35,249 nt of DNA from Bacteroidota bacterium (GTDB lineage Bacteria > Bacteroidota > Bacteroidia > Sphingobacteriales > Sphingobacteriaceae), in the NCBI GenBank assembly GCA_013288685.1, contig JABDBM010000042.1, forward strand, positions 1 through 35,249, written 5' to 3'. The position numbers and the translations under genes are program-made. Positions 18,992-29,500 of the stretch are shown here, in pieces. The first letter of the stretch is position 1. The number at the start of each line of letters is the position of its first letter. The notes below the pieces were generated by a model, which saw only the letters and a list, made by a program, of their open reading frames with translations, made no database searches and was not told where the DNA came from.

Positions 18992-21900
18992 TTGAATGCA
19001 TATACTCTCCATATTACCCCTTATGACCTGGTTTTACAGGGAGCAATATTTGTGGGGCTTACTTTTTCACTGCAGTTATGGTTCGCTAAAAGGACAAACC
19101 GTGATGCAAACCGCTTTTTGGCGGTTGCCTTGCTCATCGTCGTGCTGTGGCAAATTTGGGTGTTAGGTATTGATATCCGCCTGGATGCCTATTTTGCGCG
19201 TTGGAGCTGGGTGCCACTTCAATTTTTGTTGGGGCTTGGGCCGTTTATCTTTTTTTATGTCCGTAAAATTACCCAACCCAAGCGTAGCTTCGTTTGGCGC
19301 GATTTGCTGCATTTTAGCCCTTTTTTACTGGAGCAGGGTTTCCTGCTATTGCAGATGAGGGAAAGCATCAGCACCGGTGCAGCAACTTATAATACATCCG
19401 TATTTCAAAAATTTAACCCGGTATTGCAGTTGCTGACTTTAATTTCGGTCGTAGCCTATTTATACTGGTCCTTTAAACTGATAGAACGCTATTATCAGGG
19501 GCTAAAATTTAACAATGCGGGCGATAGATACCGGTACGAATTACGGTGGCTGCATCGCTTACTTGCGGGTTTTCGCCTGTTATTGCTATTATGGATACCT
19601 TATGCTGCTGTCGGCTATTTTTATTCCCCCCGTCAATCGGGCGTACATACTTATTATCCTTTGTATTTCCTTTTGGCAATAATGGTTATCAGGATGGCGG
19701 CCGCAGCTTTTTTGAAACCCGAAATTGCGCCCCCCGTTCAGGCGCCTTCTGCTGCAAAACTACTGCCGCCGGCGGAACTGAAGCAAAAAGGTACCTGGCT
19801 GAAGAAAGCCATGGCAGCCGGCCTGTTTTACCAGGATCCGGAATTAAGCTTAAGCTCATTGGCCGAAAAGCTTGAGCTAACTCCCCATGAGTTATCCCGC
19901 ATCATCAATACAGCGCTTAAAAAAAGCTTTAACGATTTTATTAATGAATATCGGGTTGCGGACGTGGTCAAGAAAATACAGGACCCCGCTTACGACCATA
20001 TTACCCTACTGGGGGTAGCATTGGATTCGGGTTTTAACTCTCAAAGTGCGTTTACACGCATTTTCAAGAACATGACCGGAAAAAGCCCGATGGAATATAA
20101 AAATGACCTCAAAAAAGATTGCCCATCTTATAAATCAGGCAGCGAAGTCCGGTTTGCGACAGTAATTTCGTATCATAAATCCACCCCGAAGTGGGCTGAT
20201 GAGAAATTAAACCGCAATTATATGTTTAGAAATTATTTAAAAATAGCCCTTCGCACGCTGGCCAAACAAAAGGCACTATCTTTCATCAACATATTTGGAT
20301 TATCTGTTGGAATTGCCTGTTTCAGTTTGTTGATGTTATATGCCATCAATGAATTTAGTTTTGATGGTTTTCATAAAAATGCTAATAATACCTACCTTGT
20401 TTTGGAGGGAAATGGAAAACCAAATCCAAAAGCAATTGGAGGATTCATTTACACGCCGATGCCTTTGGGGCCGGCCATGAAGCAGGAGTTACCGGGAGTG
20501 GAAAATTATGTTCGTTATATTCAGCCGTACGAAACATTTATAAAAATTAATAATGAGCGGGGCAGGGAAAATATCGCCTATGCCGACCCCTCATTTTTCA
20601 ATGTTTTCTCGTTCAAATTTAAATACGGGAATGCGAAAGCGGCTATCAATGATTTGCATAGCATAGTGTTAACCGAAGAAACCGCTCAACGGTTGTTTGG
20701 TAGAACAAATGCCATCGGCGAATCATTCCAGGTAAAGATCGAAAATGCGTTTGAAACCTTTATCGTTACGGCAATAGCGGAAAATCCGCCATCCAATTCT
20801 TCATTCCAATTCAGCATGCTTGCCAGTTTTGATTGTTTTGCAAACACCATGGAAGGTAAGATGGATGCAGGCACCTGGGGTATGAATTCATTTATGACCC
20901 TGGTTCAGCTAAAGCCCGGAAGCAAACTGGCGAATGACAATAAATCGCTGGCCAATTTCTGGCACAGGCATCTTTCAAAGGGAGGTTCAGGCGGGTACGA
21001 CCTGGTGCCAATCCGGGACATGCACACGAGTCCTGCACTGGTGGGTGTTAAGGTTTCACCCGTCGATCCAAAATCGATTTGGATATTACTTAGTATCGCT
21101 GCAGGGGTTTTATTAATTGCCTGTATCAACTTCACCACGCTTTCCATAGGCCGTTCGGCAAGCCGCGCAAAAGAGGTAGGCATCAGGAAGGTTATTGGCG
21201 GGACCAGAAAGGCCTTGGTAGTTCAGTTTTTAACAGAATCATTAATGCTTGCTTTTTTTTCGACACTGATAGGGCTTGTACTTTTATACCTGCTTTTACC
21301 CTCATTTGACCAATTGGCCGGAAGGGAGCTGAACTTCTCTTTTCAGCAATTCCCACAGTTAACCGGTCTCATTGCGGGCTTAGTGCTGATTGTAGGCCTG
21401 CTTTCCGGATATTACCCGGCTTTGGTATTGTCGGGCTTTAATACGGTAGACGTGTTGAAGGCTAAAATCAAGTTAGGAGGTGCTAATTTTTTTACAAAAA
21501 CATTGGTCACTTTTCAGTTTGTTCTTTCGGCGGCGCTTATTATTTCTGCGATTGTCATCATGCAGCAATTACATTACATGGAGTCAAAAAATCCTGGTTT
21601 TGATAAAGAGAATGTGCTCGACGTGGAGACATTAGGCGTATCGGATACTAAACACCTGTATCAGCTTTTCAAACAGGAGCTTTCCAGGCATCCCGGGATC
21701 TTAGGTTTGGCGAGTGCAGACAACGGCATCGGTGAGCATGAAGGGATGAGCTTCACGGGCTTTAGTTACCAGGGAAAGTCTGTATTTACAAAACAATTTT
21801 GCATTGATCCAGACTACATACCCACGTTAGGCATGCGTTTGCTGGCCGGCCGAAATTTCGACCGGGCAATTGCTTCGGATACAGTGAACGCGGTTATTAT

Positions 21901-22627
21901 TAATGAAGCGATGATGAACGAGTTGGGATGGAAGCCCGAAAACTGTACTGGCCGGCAATTGGAAGGCTATGGTAACTTCGGCGTTAAAAACCCGATGGTC
22001 ATCGGTGTTGTTCGCGATTTTAACTATGCTGCCCTTACGGATCGAGTACAGCCTGCGTTGTTTCATCAGTTTGCTATTGCCAGGCTTAGTCCTTATCATT
22101 TTTTTGTGCGCCTGCAGCCAGGCAGTCCTTTGAAGGCTTTGGCTGCGATACAGTCCGAATGGAAAAAAATTGCTCCCGATTACCCCTTAAAATATAATTT
22201 TCTCGACGACGACCTTAACCGTTTCTATAAAGCGGAAACAAGGCTGAGCAATATCATCGGCTGGGCCGGCGGCATTGCCATTTTTTTGGGATGCCTTGGC
22301 CTGCTGGGGCTTTCGGCACTTGCGGTTGTTAACCGCACCAAAGAGATTGGCATCCGTAAAGTGCTGGGCGCATCGGTTTCAACCGTCATCAGCCTGATTT
22401 CAAAAGATTTTTTAAAGCTCGTTATACTGGCTTTCATCATAGCAACACCAATAACCTGGTGGTTAATGTATAAATGGTTACAGGGATACGCATACAGGAT
22501 AGATATTGAATGGTGGGTTTTTGGCATATCCTGCGCAGCAGTCGTATTCGTAGCATTGCTTACTGTATGTTTCCAGTCGGTTAAGGCAGCAATGACCAAC
22601 CCGGTAAAGAGTTTGAAAAGCGAGTAA
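18992..22627 (+). CDS. 7TM-AraC regulator fused to MacB/FtsX-type permease, copy 2
   Basis: A 1211-aa fusion with the same plan as copy 1: seven membrane helices, AraC double helix-turn-helix (LSLSSLAEKLELTPHELSRI; second half GFNSQSAFTRIFKNMTGKSP), linker, then the permease from Met411 (MFRNYLKIALRTL). Permease halves carry RAKEVGIRKVIGG and RTKEIGIRKVLGA. The permease is distinct from those of copies 1 and 5 in both periplasmic domains. I place the start at the TTG at 18992, because it aligns with the forced TTG of copies 1, 3, 5 and 6 and makes the regulator module exactly 410 residues; an ATG at 18977 would add five residues and cannot be excluded. It has its own promoter cassette. Signal and cargo are unknown. 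Confidence 0.9.
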   Translation: MNAYTLHITPYDLVLQGAIFVGLTFSLQLWFAKRTNRDANRFLAVALLIVVLWQIWVLGIDIRLDAYFARWSWVPLQFLLGLGPFIFFYVRKITQPKRSFVWRDLLHFSPFLLEQGFLLLQMRESISTGAATYNTSVFQKFNPVLQLLTLISVVAYLYWSFKLIERYYQGLKFNNAGDRYRYELRWLHRLLAGFRLLLLLWIPYAAVGYFYSPRQSGVHTYYPLYFLLAIMVIRMAAAAFLKPEIAPPVQAPSAAKLLPPAELKQKGTWLKKAMAAGLFYQDPELSLSSLAEKLELTPHELSRIINTALKKSFNDFINEYRVADVVKKIQDPAYDHITLLGVALDSGFNSQSAFTRIFKNMTGKSPMEYKNDLKKDCPSYKSGSEVRFATVISYHKSTPKWADEKLNRNYMFRNYLKIALRTLAKQKALSFINIFGLSVGIACFSLLMLYAINEFSFDGFHKNANNTYLVLEGNGKPNPKAIGGFIYTPMPLGPAMKQELPGVENYVRYIQPYETFIKINNERGRENIAYADPSFFNVFSFKFKYGNAKAAINDLHSIVLTEETAQRLFGRTNAIGESFQVKIENAFETFIVTAIAENPPSNSSFQFSMLASFDCFANTMEGKMDAGTWGMNSFMTLVQLKPGSKLANDNKSLANFWHRHLSKGGSGGYDLVPIRDMHTSPALVGVKVSPVDPKSIWILLSIAAGVLLIACINFTTLSIGRSASRAKEVGIRKVIGGTRKALVVQFLTESLMLAFFSTLIGLVLLYLLLPSFDQLAGRELNFSFQQFPQLTGLIAGLVLIVGLLSGYYPALVLSGFNTVDVLKAKIKLGGANFFTKTLVTFQFVLSAALIISAIVIMQQLHYMESKNPGFDKENVLDVETLGVSDTKHLYQLFKQELSRHPGILGLASADNGIGEHEGMSFTGFSYQGKSVFTKQFCIDPDYIPTLGMRLLAGRNFDRAIASDTVNAVIINEAMMNELGWKPENCTGRQLEGYGNFGVKNPMVIGVVRDFNYAALTDRVQPALFHQFAIARLSPYHFFVRLQPGSPLKALAAIQSEWKKIAPDYPLKYNFLDDDLNRFYKAETRLSNIIGWAGGIAIFLGCLGLLGLSALAVVNRTKEIGIRKVLGASVSTVISLISKDFLKLVILAFIIATPITWWLMYKWLQGYAYRIDIEWWVFGISCAAVVFVALLTVCFQSVKAAMTNPVKSLKSE

Positions 22628-22695
22628 AAATCAAGTATTACAGCAATAACAAAACTTAGATGCGTTATCAAACCATCGGTATTATGCCGGTTGCA

Positions 22696-22814
22696 ATTCA
22701 AAACCGTACAGCCCGATGTGTGTTTTCGTTACAAAAATCCATGTAAATAAAACGATATGCATTATATATCAATACATTAGCAATCTGGAACGTGGATTGA
22801 AGTAATAAATAGAA
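22696..22814 (+). promoter_or_regulatory. Array upstream cassette, copy 3
   Basis: The left arm AAAACCGTACA is intact (22700-22710), spacer GCCCGA, right arm TGTGTGTTTT degenerate, then CGTTAC ending at 22732. The block TAAATAAAACG and the CTGGAAC element follow in register with copy 1. Cassette start to TTG start is 119 bp. Confidence 0.6.
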
Positions 22815-25800
22815 TTGAATGCACATATCCTACATATCAGCCTCTATGACCTCGCTTTCCTCGGAACGATATTTATCGGGCTCACTTTAGCCCTGCAATT
22901 ATGGGGCACTAAAAGGACCAATATTGCAGCAAACCGGTTTTTAGCCCTGGCTATGGCAACCATCGTTTTACAGATGGTTTGGATAGTGGGTATTGACATC
23001 CGCCTGGCGACTTACTTTCCCCGCTGGAGCTGGCTGCCACTGCTTTTTTCGCTGGCATTGGGTCCGCTCATCTATTTTTATGTGCTCAGGATAATCCGGC
23101 CAGCGTATAAATTCCGGTTTAAAGATTTGCTGCACTTAAGCCCTCTGTTGCTGCAACAGGGCGTTTTTGTTTTGGAAATTAAGGAGAGTATAAAAACGGG
23201 GGCGGCTATTGATGATACACTGATCTTTCGGCAACTGAACCCTGTAGTGAATTTGTTAGCGTTTATCTCAGTCATCGCCTACTTGTATTGGTCTTTCAGG
23301 CTTATAGAACGCTTTTATCAGCTCCTGCAATTTAATAAGGTAAGCGACCGCTACCGGTACGAATTGCGGTGGCTGCATCGCCTACTAACGGGTTTCGGGG
23401 CGTTATGGCTATTGTGGATTCCGTATGCCGCCGTGGATTATTTTTATTACCATGGGCAGATGGATATCCGGACTTGTTATCCTTTGTATCTCCTTTTGGC
23501 AATAATCTTTATTCGGATTGCAATCGTGTCCTTTTTTAGGCCGGATGTTGTGGTGCCGGTGCGTCCGCCCTTTGTTTCCAGGCCGTTGCCACCTGCCGAG
23601 CTGAAGCAAAAAGGTACCTGGCTAAAGAAAGTGGTTAAAGAAAATTGCTATTACCAGGACCCTGAACTAAGTTTAGTGTTGCTGGCCGAAAAGCTTGAGC
23701 TTACTACCCATGAGTTATCCCGCATCATCAACACGGTGCTCAAAAAAAGCTTTAATGATTTTATTAATGAATACCGTATTGCCGAAGTGATCCAAAAAAT
23801 GCAGAATCCGGTTTATGACCGGCTAACCCTGCTGGGCATTGCTTTTGATTCAGGATTCAATTCAAAAACAACTTTTAGCCGGGCCTTTCGGCGGGTTACC
23901 GGGAAAACCCCGGGAGAATACAGTAACGATCTGAAAAAAGAGGGTCCATCTTATAACTCGAACCCTCATTCCCGCTCTGTAGCGATAATTTCGTGTCATG
24001 AAACCACTCCGGGGTGGTCTAATGACAAATTAAATCGAAATTTTATGTTTAGAAATTATTTAAAGATCGCTGTACGGCAACTCCGCAAACAAAAGATGTA
24101 TGCAGCCATCAAGATCGGGGGCTTTGCTTTCAGCATCGCAGCCTGCTTGTTAATTGCGTTATATATCCGTAACGAGCTGAGTTACGATAAGTCGTGGCCC
24201 GACGCCAATCGTATCTACCGCGTGTTAGGCAAGTACGATGGGATCATTAACAACTCCTTTTGGCCGGCGCCGCTGACGAAAACGCTTAAAGCTGATTTCC
24301 CGCAGATAGAACTTACAGCGCGCCTTATGCCCAACTCCCTGATGGGCGCCGGTAACGCGGAGGTTCGCCGGGCTGACAAGGTGGAAAATAGTTACGAAGA
24401 AGGTATTACGTACGCTGACCAAAGCATGCTGGATATATTAAAATTACCCATGGTTTATGGCGTTCGTGCAAATGCGCTGGCTAATCCGAATTCGATGGTG
24501 ATCTCCCAAAGAAAAGCTGAACAATATTTCCCGGGGCAAAACCCGGTGGGTAAGGTGATGTACCTCAACAACGACAAAACCACGCCTTATACCATCGGCG
24601 GCGTTATGGCGAATTTTCCGGCTGCGTCACATCTGAAATACGATTTTTTACTGACGATGACCGGCAAGGAGTTCGGAAAAGGTGAACAAAACAATTGGAA
24701 TAATTATAATTACCCCGCTTATGTATTACTAAAACCCGGAACCGACGCAGAGGATTTTGAACAGAAAATTACCACGGACATTGTGCAGAACTATTTTCTG
24801 CCGGGCATGATAAAAGACGGGGTAAAAAACGCCGAACAACAAGCCGCCAGGTTTAAGTTTGTGCTGCAACCCATCACCGATATCAATTTATATTCTTATG
24901 ATCTCGACGATGGATTATCCCGCGGCGATATCCGGTTTATCTGGCTTTTCGGCGGCGTAGCGGCTTTTATCCTCATTATTGCCTGCATCAATTTTGTCAA
25001 CCTGGCCACTGCTAAATCGGCCAACCGGGCTAAGGAAGTTGGTTTGCGTAAAGTGGTCGGCTCCCATCGCGGCGGGCTGATCCGGCAGTTTTTAACCGAA
25101 TCTCTATTATACAGCGGCCTGTCCTTCGTCATCGGTTTAGTGGTGGCCTGGCTGTTGCTGCCTTATTTCAATACGATAGCTTCCAAATCGTTAACCATGC
25201 CCTGGGGCGAGTGGTGGCTGCTGCCGGTGATCTTGTTTTCGGCTTTTGTTATCGGTATCATCGCAGGTTTGTACCCGGCTTTTTACCTGTCGGCATTTAA
25301 ACCGGCGCAGGTATTAAAAGGTACGCTGGCTACCGGCAGCAAAGGCTCGGTGCTGCGTAACAGCCTGGTGGTGTTCCAGTTCACGGCGTCTATCATCCTC
25401 ATCATCGGCACCATGGTTATTTACAGCCAGATGCATTATATCCTTAATCAAAAGGTTGGTTTTGATAAGGACCAGGTAGTAATAGTACAAGGCGCGAATA
25501 CGCTGGGCGACAACAATGTAAAAGCCTTTAAAAATGAGCTGCAAAAACTGGGATCGATAAAAAGTGCCTCTATAAGCGATTACCTGCCCATTGATGCCGG
25601 CACCAAGCGCTGCGGCAATACGTTTTTTATTGACGGCCGGAAAAAGCTGGACGCGGGCGTTTACGGCCAATTTTGGGTTGTTGATGACACCTACATGAAA
25701 ACCCTGGGCATGAAACTGGTTGAAGGCCGTAACTTTTCGTATGATATGTCGGCCGATACCGCCGGCAAAACCCTTATCATCAACCAAACACTGGCCAAAA

Positions 25801-26474
25801 TGCTCCGCTTGAAACATCCCATCGGCGCCCGTATCACCAACGGCAATACATTTACCGTGATCGGTGTAGTGCAGGATTTTAATTTCGATTCCATGCACAA
25901 CCAGATCGGCCCGCTGGCGCTGCACTTCGGTATGAGTACATCGCTGGTTAGCGTAAAAGTTAGCGGCACGGATATAAAAAGCACCCTGCAATCCATCACC
26001 GCTACGTGGAAACAGTTTGCGCCGGATCAGCCTGTCCGCTACACCTTTCTCGACGAAAGTTTTGCCAATATGTACGCCGATGTGCAGCGGATGGGGCATA
26101 TTTTTACCACATTTGCCATCCTCGCTATCATCATCGCCTGCCTGGGCCTGTTTGCCCTGTCGGCTTTTATGGCCGAGCAGCGTAGCAAAGAGATCGGCAT
26201 CCGCAAAGTATTGGGCGCTAGCGTAAGCGGCATTACCACATTATTGTCGCTCGATTTTGTAAAGCTGGTGGCGCTGGCTATCCTCCTCGCTTCGCCTATT
26301 GCCTGGTGGGGCACAAATAAATGGCTACAAGGGTTTGCCTACAGCGCACCCGTAAATTGGTGGATTTTTGCCGCGGCGGGCTTCATGGCTATATTAATTG
26401 CGCTGATCACTGTAAGTTTCCAGGCCATAAAAGCGGCCCTGGCTAACCCGGTGAAAAGCCTAAGGTCAGAATGA
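22815..26474 (+). CDS. 7TM-AraC regulator fused to MacB/FtsX-type permease, copy 3
   Basis: A 1219-aa fusion. Residues 1-410 (seven helices plus AraC domain) are nearly the same as copy 1, but the second helix-turn-helix differs (GFNSKTTFSRAFRRVTGKTP), and from Met411 the permease is a different paralogue. Its helices and periplasmic domains resemble neither copy 1 nor copy 5, and its cytoplasmic loops carry RAKEVGLRKVVGS and RSKEIGIRKVLGA. The start is the TTG at 22815, since an in-frame TAA lies at 22806. The equal total length to copy 1 is coincidental, because the permeases do not align closely. Copy 4 begins 56 bp after the stop without a cassette, so the two are likely co-transcribed. 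Confidence 0.9.
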   Translation: MNAHILHISLYDLAFLGTIFIGLTLALQLWGTKRTNIAANRFLALAMATIVLQMVWIVGIDIRLATYFPRWSWLPLLFSLALGPLIYFYVLRIIRPAYKFRFKDLLHLSPLLLQQGVFVLEIKESIKTGAAIDDTLIFRQLNPVVNLLAFISVIAYLYWSFRLIERFYQLLQFNKVSDRYRYELRWLHRLLTGFGALWLLWIPYAAVDYFYYHGQMDIRTCYPLYLLLAIIFIRIAIVSFFRPDVVVPVRPPFVSRPLPPAELKQKGTWLKKVVKENCYYQDPELSLVLLAEKLELTTHELSRIINTVLKKSFNDFINEYRIAEVIQKMQNPVYDRLTLLGIAFDSGFNSKTTFSRAFRRVTGKTPGEYSNDLKKEGPSYNSNPHSRSVAIISCHETTPGWSNDKLNRNFMFRNYLKIAVRQLRKQKMYAAIKIGGFAFSIAACLLIALYIRNELSYDKSWPDANRIYRVLGKYDGIINNSFWPAPLTKTLKADFPQIELTARLMPNSLMGAGNAEVRRADKVENSYEEGITYADQSMLDILKLPMVYGVRANALANPNSMVISQRKAEQYFPGQNPVGKVMYLNNDKTTPYTIGGVMANFPAASHLKYDFLLTMTGKEFGKGEQNNWNNYNYPAYVLLKPGTDAEDFEQKITTDIVQNYFLPGMIKDGVKNAEQQAARFKFVLQPITDINLYSYDLDDGLSRGDIRFIWLFGGVAAFILIIACINFVNLATAKSANRAKEVGLRKVVGSHRGGLIRQFLTESLLYSGLSFVIGLVVAWLLLPYFNTIASKSLTMPWGEWWLLPVILFSAFVIGIIAGLYPAFYLSAFKPAQVLKGTLATGSKGSVLRNSLVVFQFTASIILIIGTMVIYSQMHYILNQKVGFDKDQVVIVQGANTLGDNNVKAFKNELQKLGSIKSASISDYLPIDAGTKRCGNTFFIDGRKKLDAGVYGQFWVVDDTYMKTLGMKLVEGRNFSYDMSADTAGKTLIINQTLAKMLRLKHPIGARITNGNTFTVIGVVQDFNFDSMHNQIGPLALHFGMSTSLVSVKVSGTDIKSTLQSITATWKQFAPDQPVRYTFLDESFANMYADVQRMGHIFTTFAILAIIIACLGLFALSAFMAEQRSKEIGIRKVLGASVSGITTLLSLDFVKLVALAILLASPIAWWGTNKWLQGFAYSAPVNWWIFAAAGFMAILIALITVSFQAIKAALANPVKSLRSE
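22945..23834 (+). repeat. Near-identical sensor/HTH tract shared with copy 1
   Basis: Partner of 15250-16139 (gap-free, about 94% identical by hand count). The tract ends within the codons for the second helix-turn-helix, just before GFNSKTTF, where the two genes diverge abruptly. Confidence 0.8.
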
Positions 26475-26530
26475 GCCGCATCCACCTTGCGCTCAGGTCT
26501 GATTGATTTATAACCAAAAAAAACAAGAAA

Positions 26531-29500
26531 ATGAATATTGCATTATTTGCAGCGATTCTCATCATATTGGTATTCAGCATCCGCCTGTGGCTAAAAAAGG
26601 CTGCCGGCGATACCAATCGCCTGTTAAGTATTATGCTGATTATAATGGCCTTGTGGTTAACCAAAACCCTTTGCATCGATATCCGGTTGGAAAACTACTT
26701 TTCGCGATGGGAGTGGGTACCGTTGCAGTTTCTGCTGGCAATCGGGCCGCTGTTATTCTTTTACGTACGCAGCTTCGCCCGGCCCGAGCAAAGGTTTACC
26801 CGTAAGGATTTGCTTCATTTCAGTCCGCTTTTATTACAACTGGGGGTGCATGTGATGGCTATCACCCAAAGCACAAATACCGGTGCTGCTATTTACCAAA
26901 TGCCGGCCTATAAACAATGGGAGCCGGTGCTGCAATTGCTGGCCTTTATTTCCGTCGCAATTTATTTATACAGGTGCGCGCAATTGTTTAAATACCCGGC
27001 CGGCGAAAGTTTAAATAAAATACCCGGAAAGAACCTTTTGCCAGTGAGCCCAACATCAAAGGACAGGCTGATACAAAAAGGCTACTGGCTACAGCGCCAA
27101 ATGAAGGTGAACCGGTTCTATTTGGATGCGGAGCTTAGCCTTAATTCGCTGGCTAAGGAGTTGGGGATCTCTGTCCACGAATTGTCGAGAATAATTAATA
27201 CCGGCCTGCGAAAAAACTTTAACGACTTTGTTAACGAGTTCCGGATACAGGCCGTTGCCCGGAAAATGAAAGACCCCAACTATGATCGGATCACGCTTTT
27301 GGGTATCGCCTATGATTGCGGGTTCAACTCAAAAACTACTTTTAACCGTGCCTTCAAACAAATTGTAGGGAGAAGCCCTGCAGAATATAAAGAGGATCTA
27401 AAAAAAGAGCGACCAAATCATGATTTGAACCTTCTTTTAGCGCCTTCAGCGATAATTTCGGGTCACAATACCATTCCTGTATGGTCTTATGAGAAACTAA
27501 CTCGAAATTTTATGTTTAGAAATTATTTAAAAATCGCCTGGCGCAATACGCTGCACAACAAAATTTACAGCATGCTGAACATCGTTGGCCTGGCAGCCGG
27601 CATGGCCGTGGCACTACTGATCGGTTTGTGGGTGGTTAACCAATATTCTTATGACCGCTTTCTGCCAGGCTATAAACAATTATACCAGGTTGAAATGAAC
27701 CTGACCAGCCAGCACAACGGCACAAGTACACAAACATCCATCGCGCTGCCGCTGACTGATGTTTTAAAGAAAGAGATCCCCGGCATACAATACGTTGCTG
27801 AAGCCGACAATGTAGGCCGGATGAACCACGGCTTGTTGGTTGGCGATAAAAAGCTATACCTGGGTGGGGGAGCAGTGGGTGTGGATTTCTTTAAGATATT
27901 TCAATACCCGTTTGTTAAAGGCAATCCCAATTTAGCCTTAAAGGATACTTATTCGATAGTCATAACAGAATCGACAGCCAAAGCATTGTTCGGCGATGCC
28001 GATCCGATGGGAAAATCCATTCGCTTTGATAATTCGCAGAACATGATAGTGACAGGCGTTATCAAAGATATTCCGACAAATGCTACCATGCAATTCAATT
28101 ACCTTGTACCTTTTGCTTACAGCGAAGCCACCCAGGGCTGGATAAAAGATGGACGTACCAAATGGACCTACAACTCATTCTCTGCCTATGTGGCGCTGGA
28201 GCCGGGCGTAACCTACGCCCAGATAGCGCCGAAAATAAAGGGCCTCGTTTATAAACGGAGCATGGAGATGCGTTCGCTGAAGCCGGAGGTGATTCTGCAT
28301 CCTTTAAAAGACTGGCATTTGATCACTGATTTTAAAAACGGCAAACCGGTGGGTGGCTTCGTTGAATATGTCCGTTTGTTCAGCATTATCGGTATCCTGG
28401 TGCTAGTTATAGCCTGCATCAATTTCATGAACCTTTCTACAGCGAGGTCCGAGAAGCGGGCAAGGGAAGTTGGGGTGCGTAAGGCCATCGGGTCGGCCCG
28501 GATAGATTTGGTATACCAGTTTTTACTGGAGTCTGTGTTGATCACCTTTATATCGTTCCTGCTGGGTTTGCTGCTGGTTCAGCTGGCTTTGCCGGCATTC
28601 AATACGCTGACGGGTGGCGATGTCCATATTCCTTATGGCAATATCGGGTTCTGGGGCATCATGATTGTGTTTGTGTTTTTCACGGGTTTGGTTGCCGGGA
28701 GCCGGCCTGCGTTTTACTTGTCGTCGTTCAATCCGGTTAAGGTATTGAAGGGCGCTATCCAAATGGGCCGCTGGGCATCTCTGCCAAGGAAGGTGCTGGT
28801 GGTGGTGCAGTTTACCTGCTCCATTGCATTGATCATCAGTACGGTGATAGTTTACCAGCAAATACAATATGTGAAAAACCGGCCGACGGGTTATAGTGCC
28901 GACAGGCTAATGATGACCGACTTGAACAGCGATCTTTCGCAGCATTTTGAGGCGCTTAAAAACGACCTGCTATCATCGGGAATGGTGGAAGGCGTAGCAA
29001 CATCAACTTCGCCGGCTACACAGGTTTATAGTCATTTCAGCCTTGAGAAATGGCCAGGAAAAATTGCAGGAGAGGAAACGGTAAACATTGGTGCCATTTG
29101 GATATCTGACGATTATTTTAAGACTTTGGGGATGACCTTTGCCGAGGGGCACAACTTTACCGGCGACTGGAAAAGCGATACGCTGAATGTGATAGTTAAT
29201 GAAGCGATGGTTAGGCGTATTGGTTTGAAAAATCCTGTTAATCAACTGATCACTATCAATTTCAACGCAAAACCGGTAAGGATCATCGGCGTGGTGAAAG
29301 ATGCACTGATGGACTCGCCTTATAGCCCGGTGGAGCCTGCCGTTTTCGGCCACAACCCCTACGGATTTGTGGTGACGTACCGGCTGGCGAAAAACGCCGG
29401 TACACATACGGCGATAGACAAGATCAGTAAGATATTTAACAAATATAATCCGGCTTACCCCTACCAATACAAGTTTGTGAACGACGAGTATGAGCACAAA

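Noticed and set aside
25314..26099. Long minus-strand frame (261 codons) inside copy 3
   Set aside because: It lies wholly antisense to the permease coding region, is basic and His/Gln-rich without domain features, and is best explained as a shadow of the plus-strand codons.
26474..26530. A promoter cassette before copy 4
   Set aside because: The 56-bp gap contains neither the dyad nor the TTGGAAy block, so copy 4 most likely depends on the copy 3 transcript.
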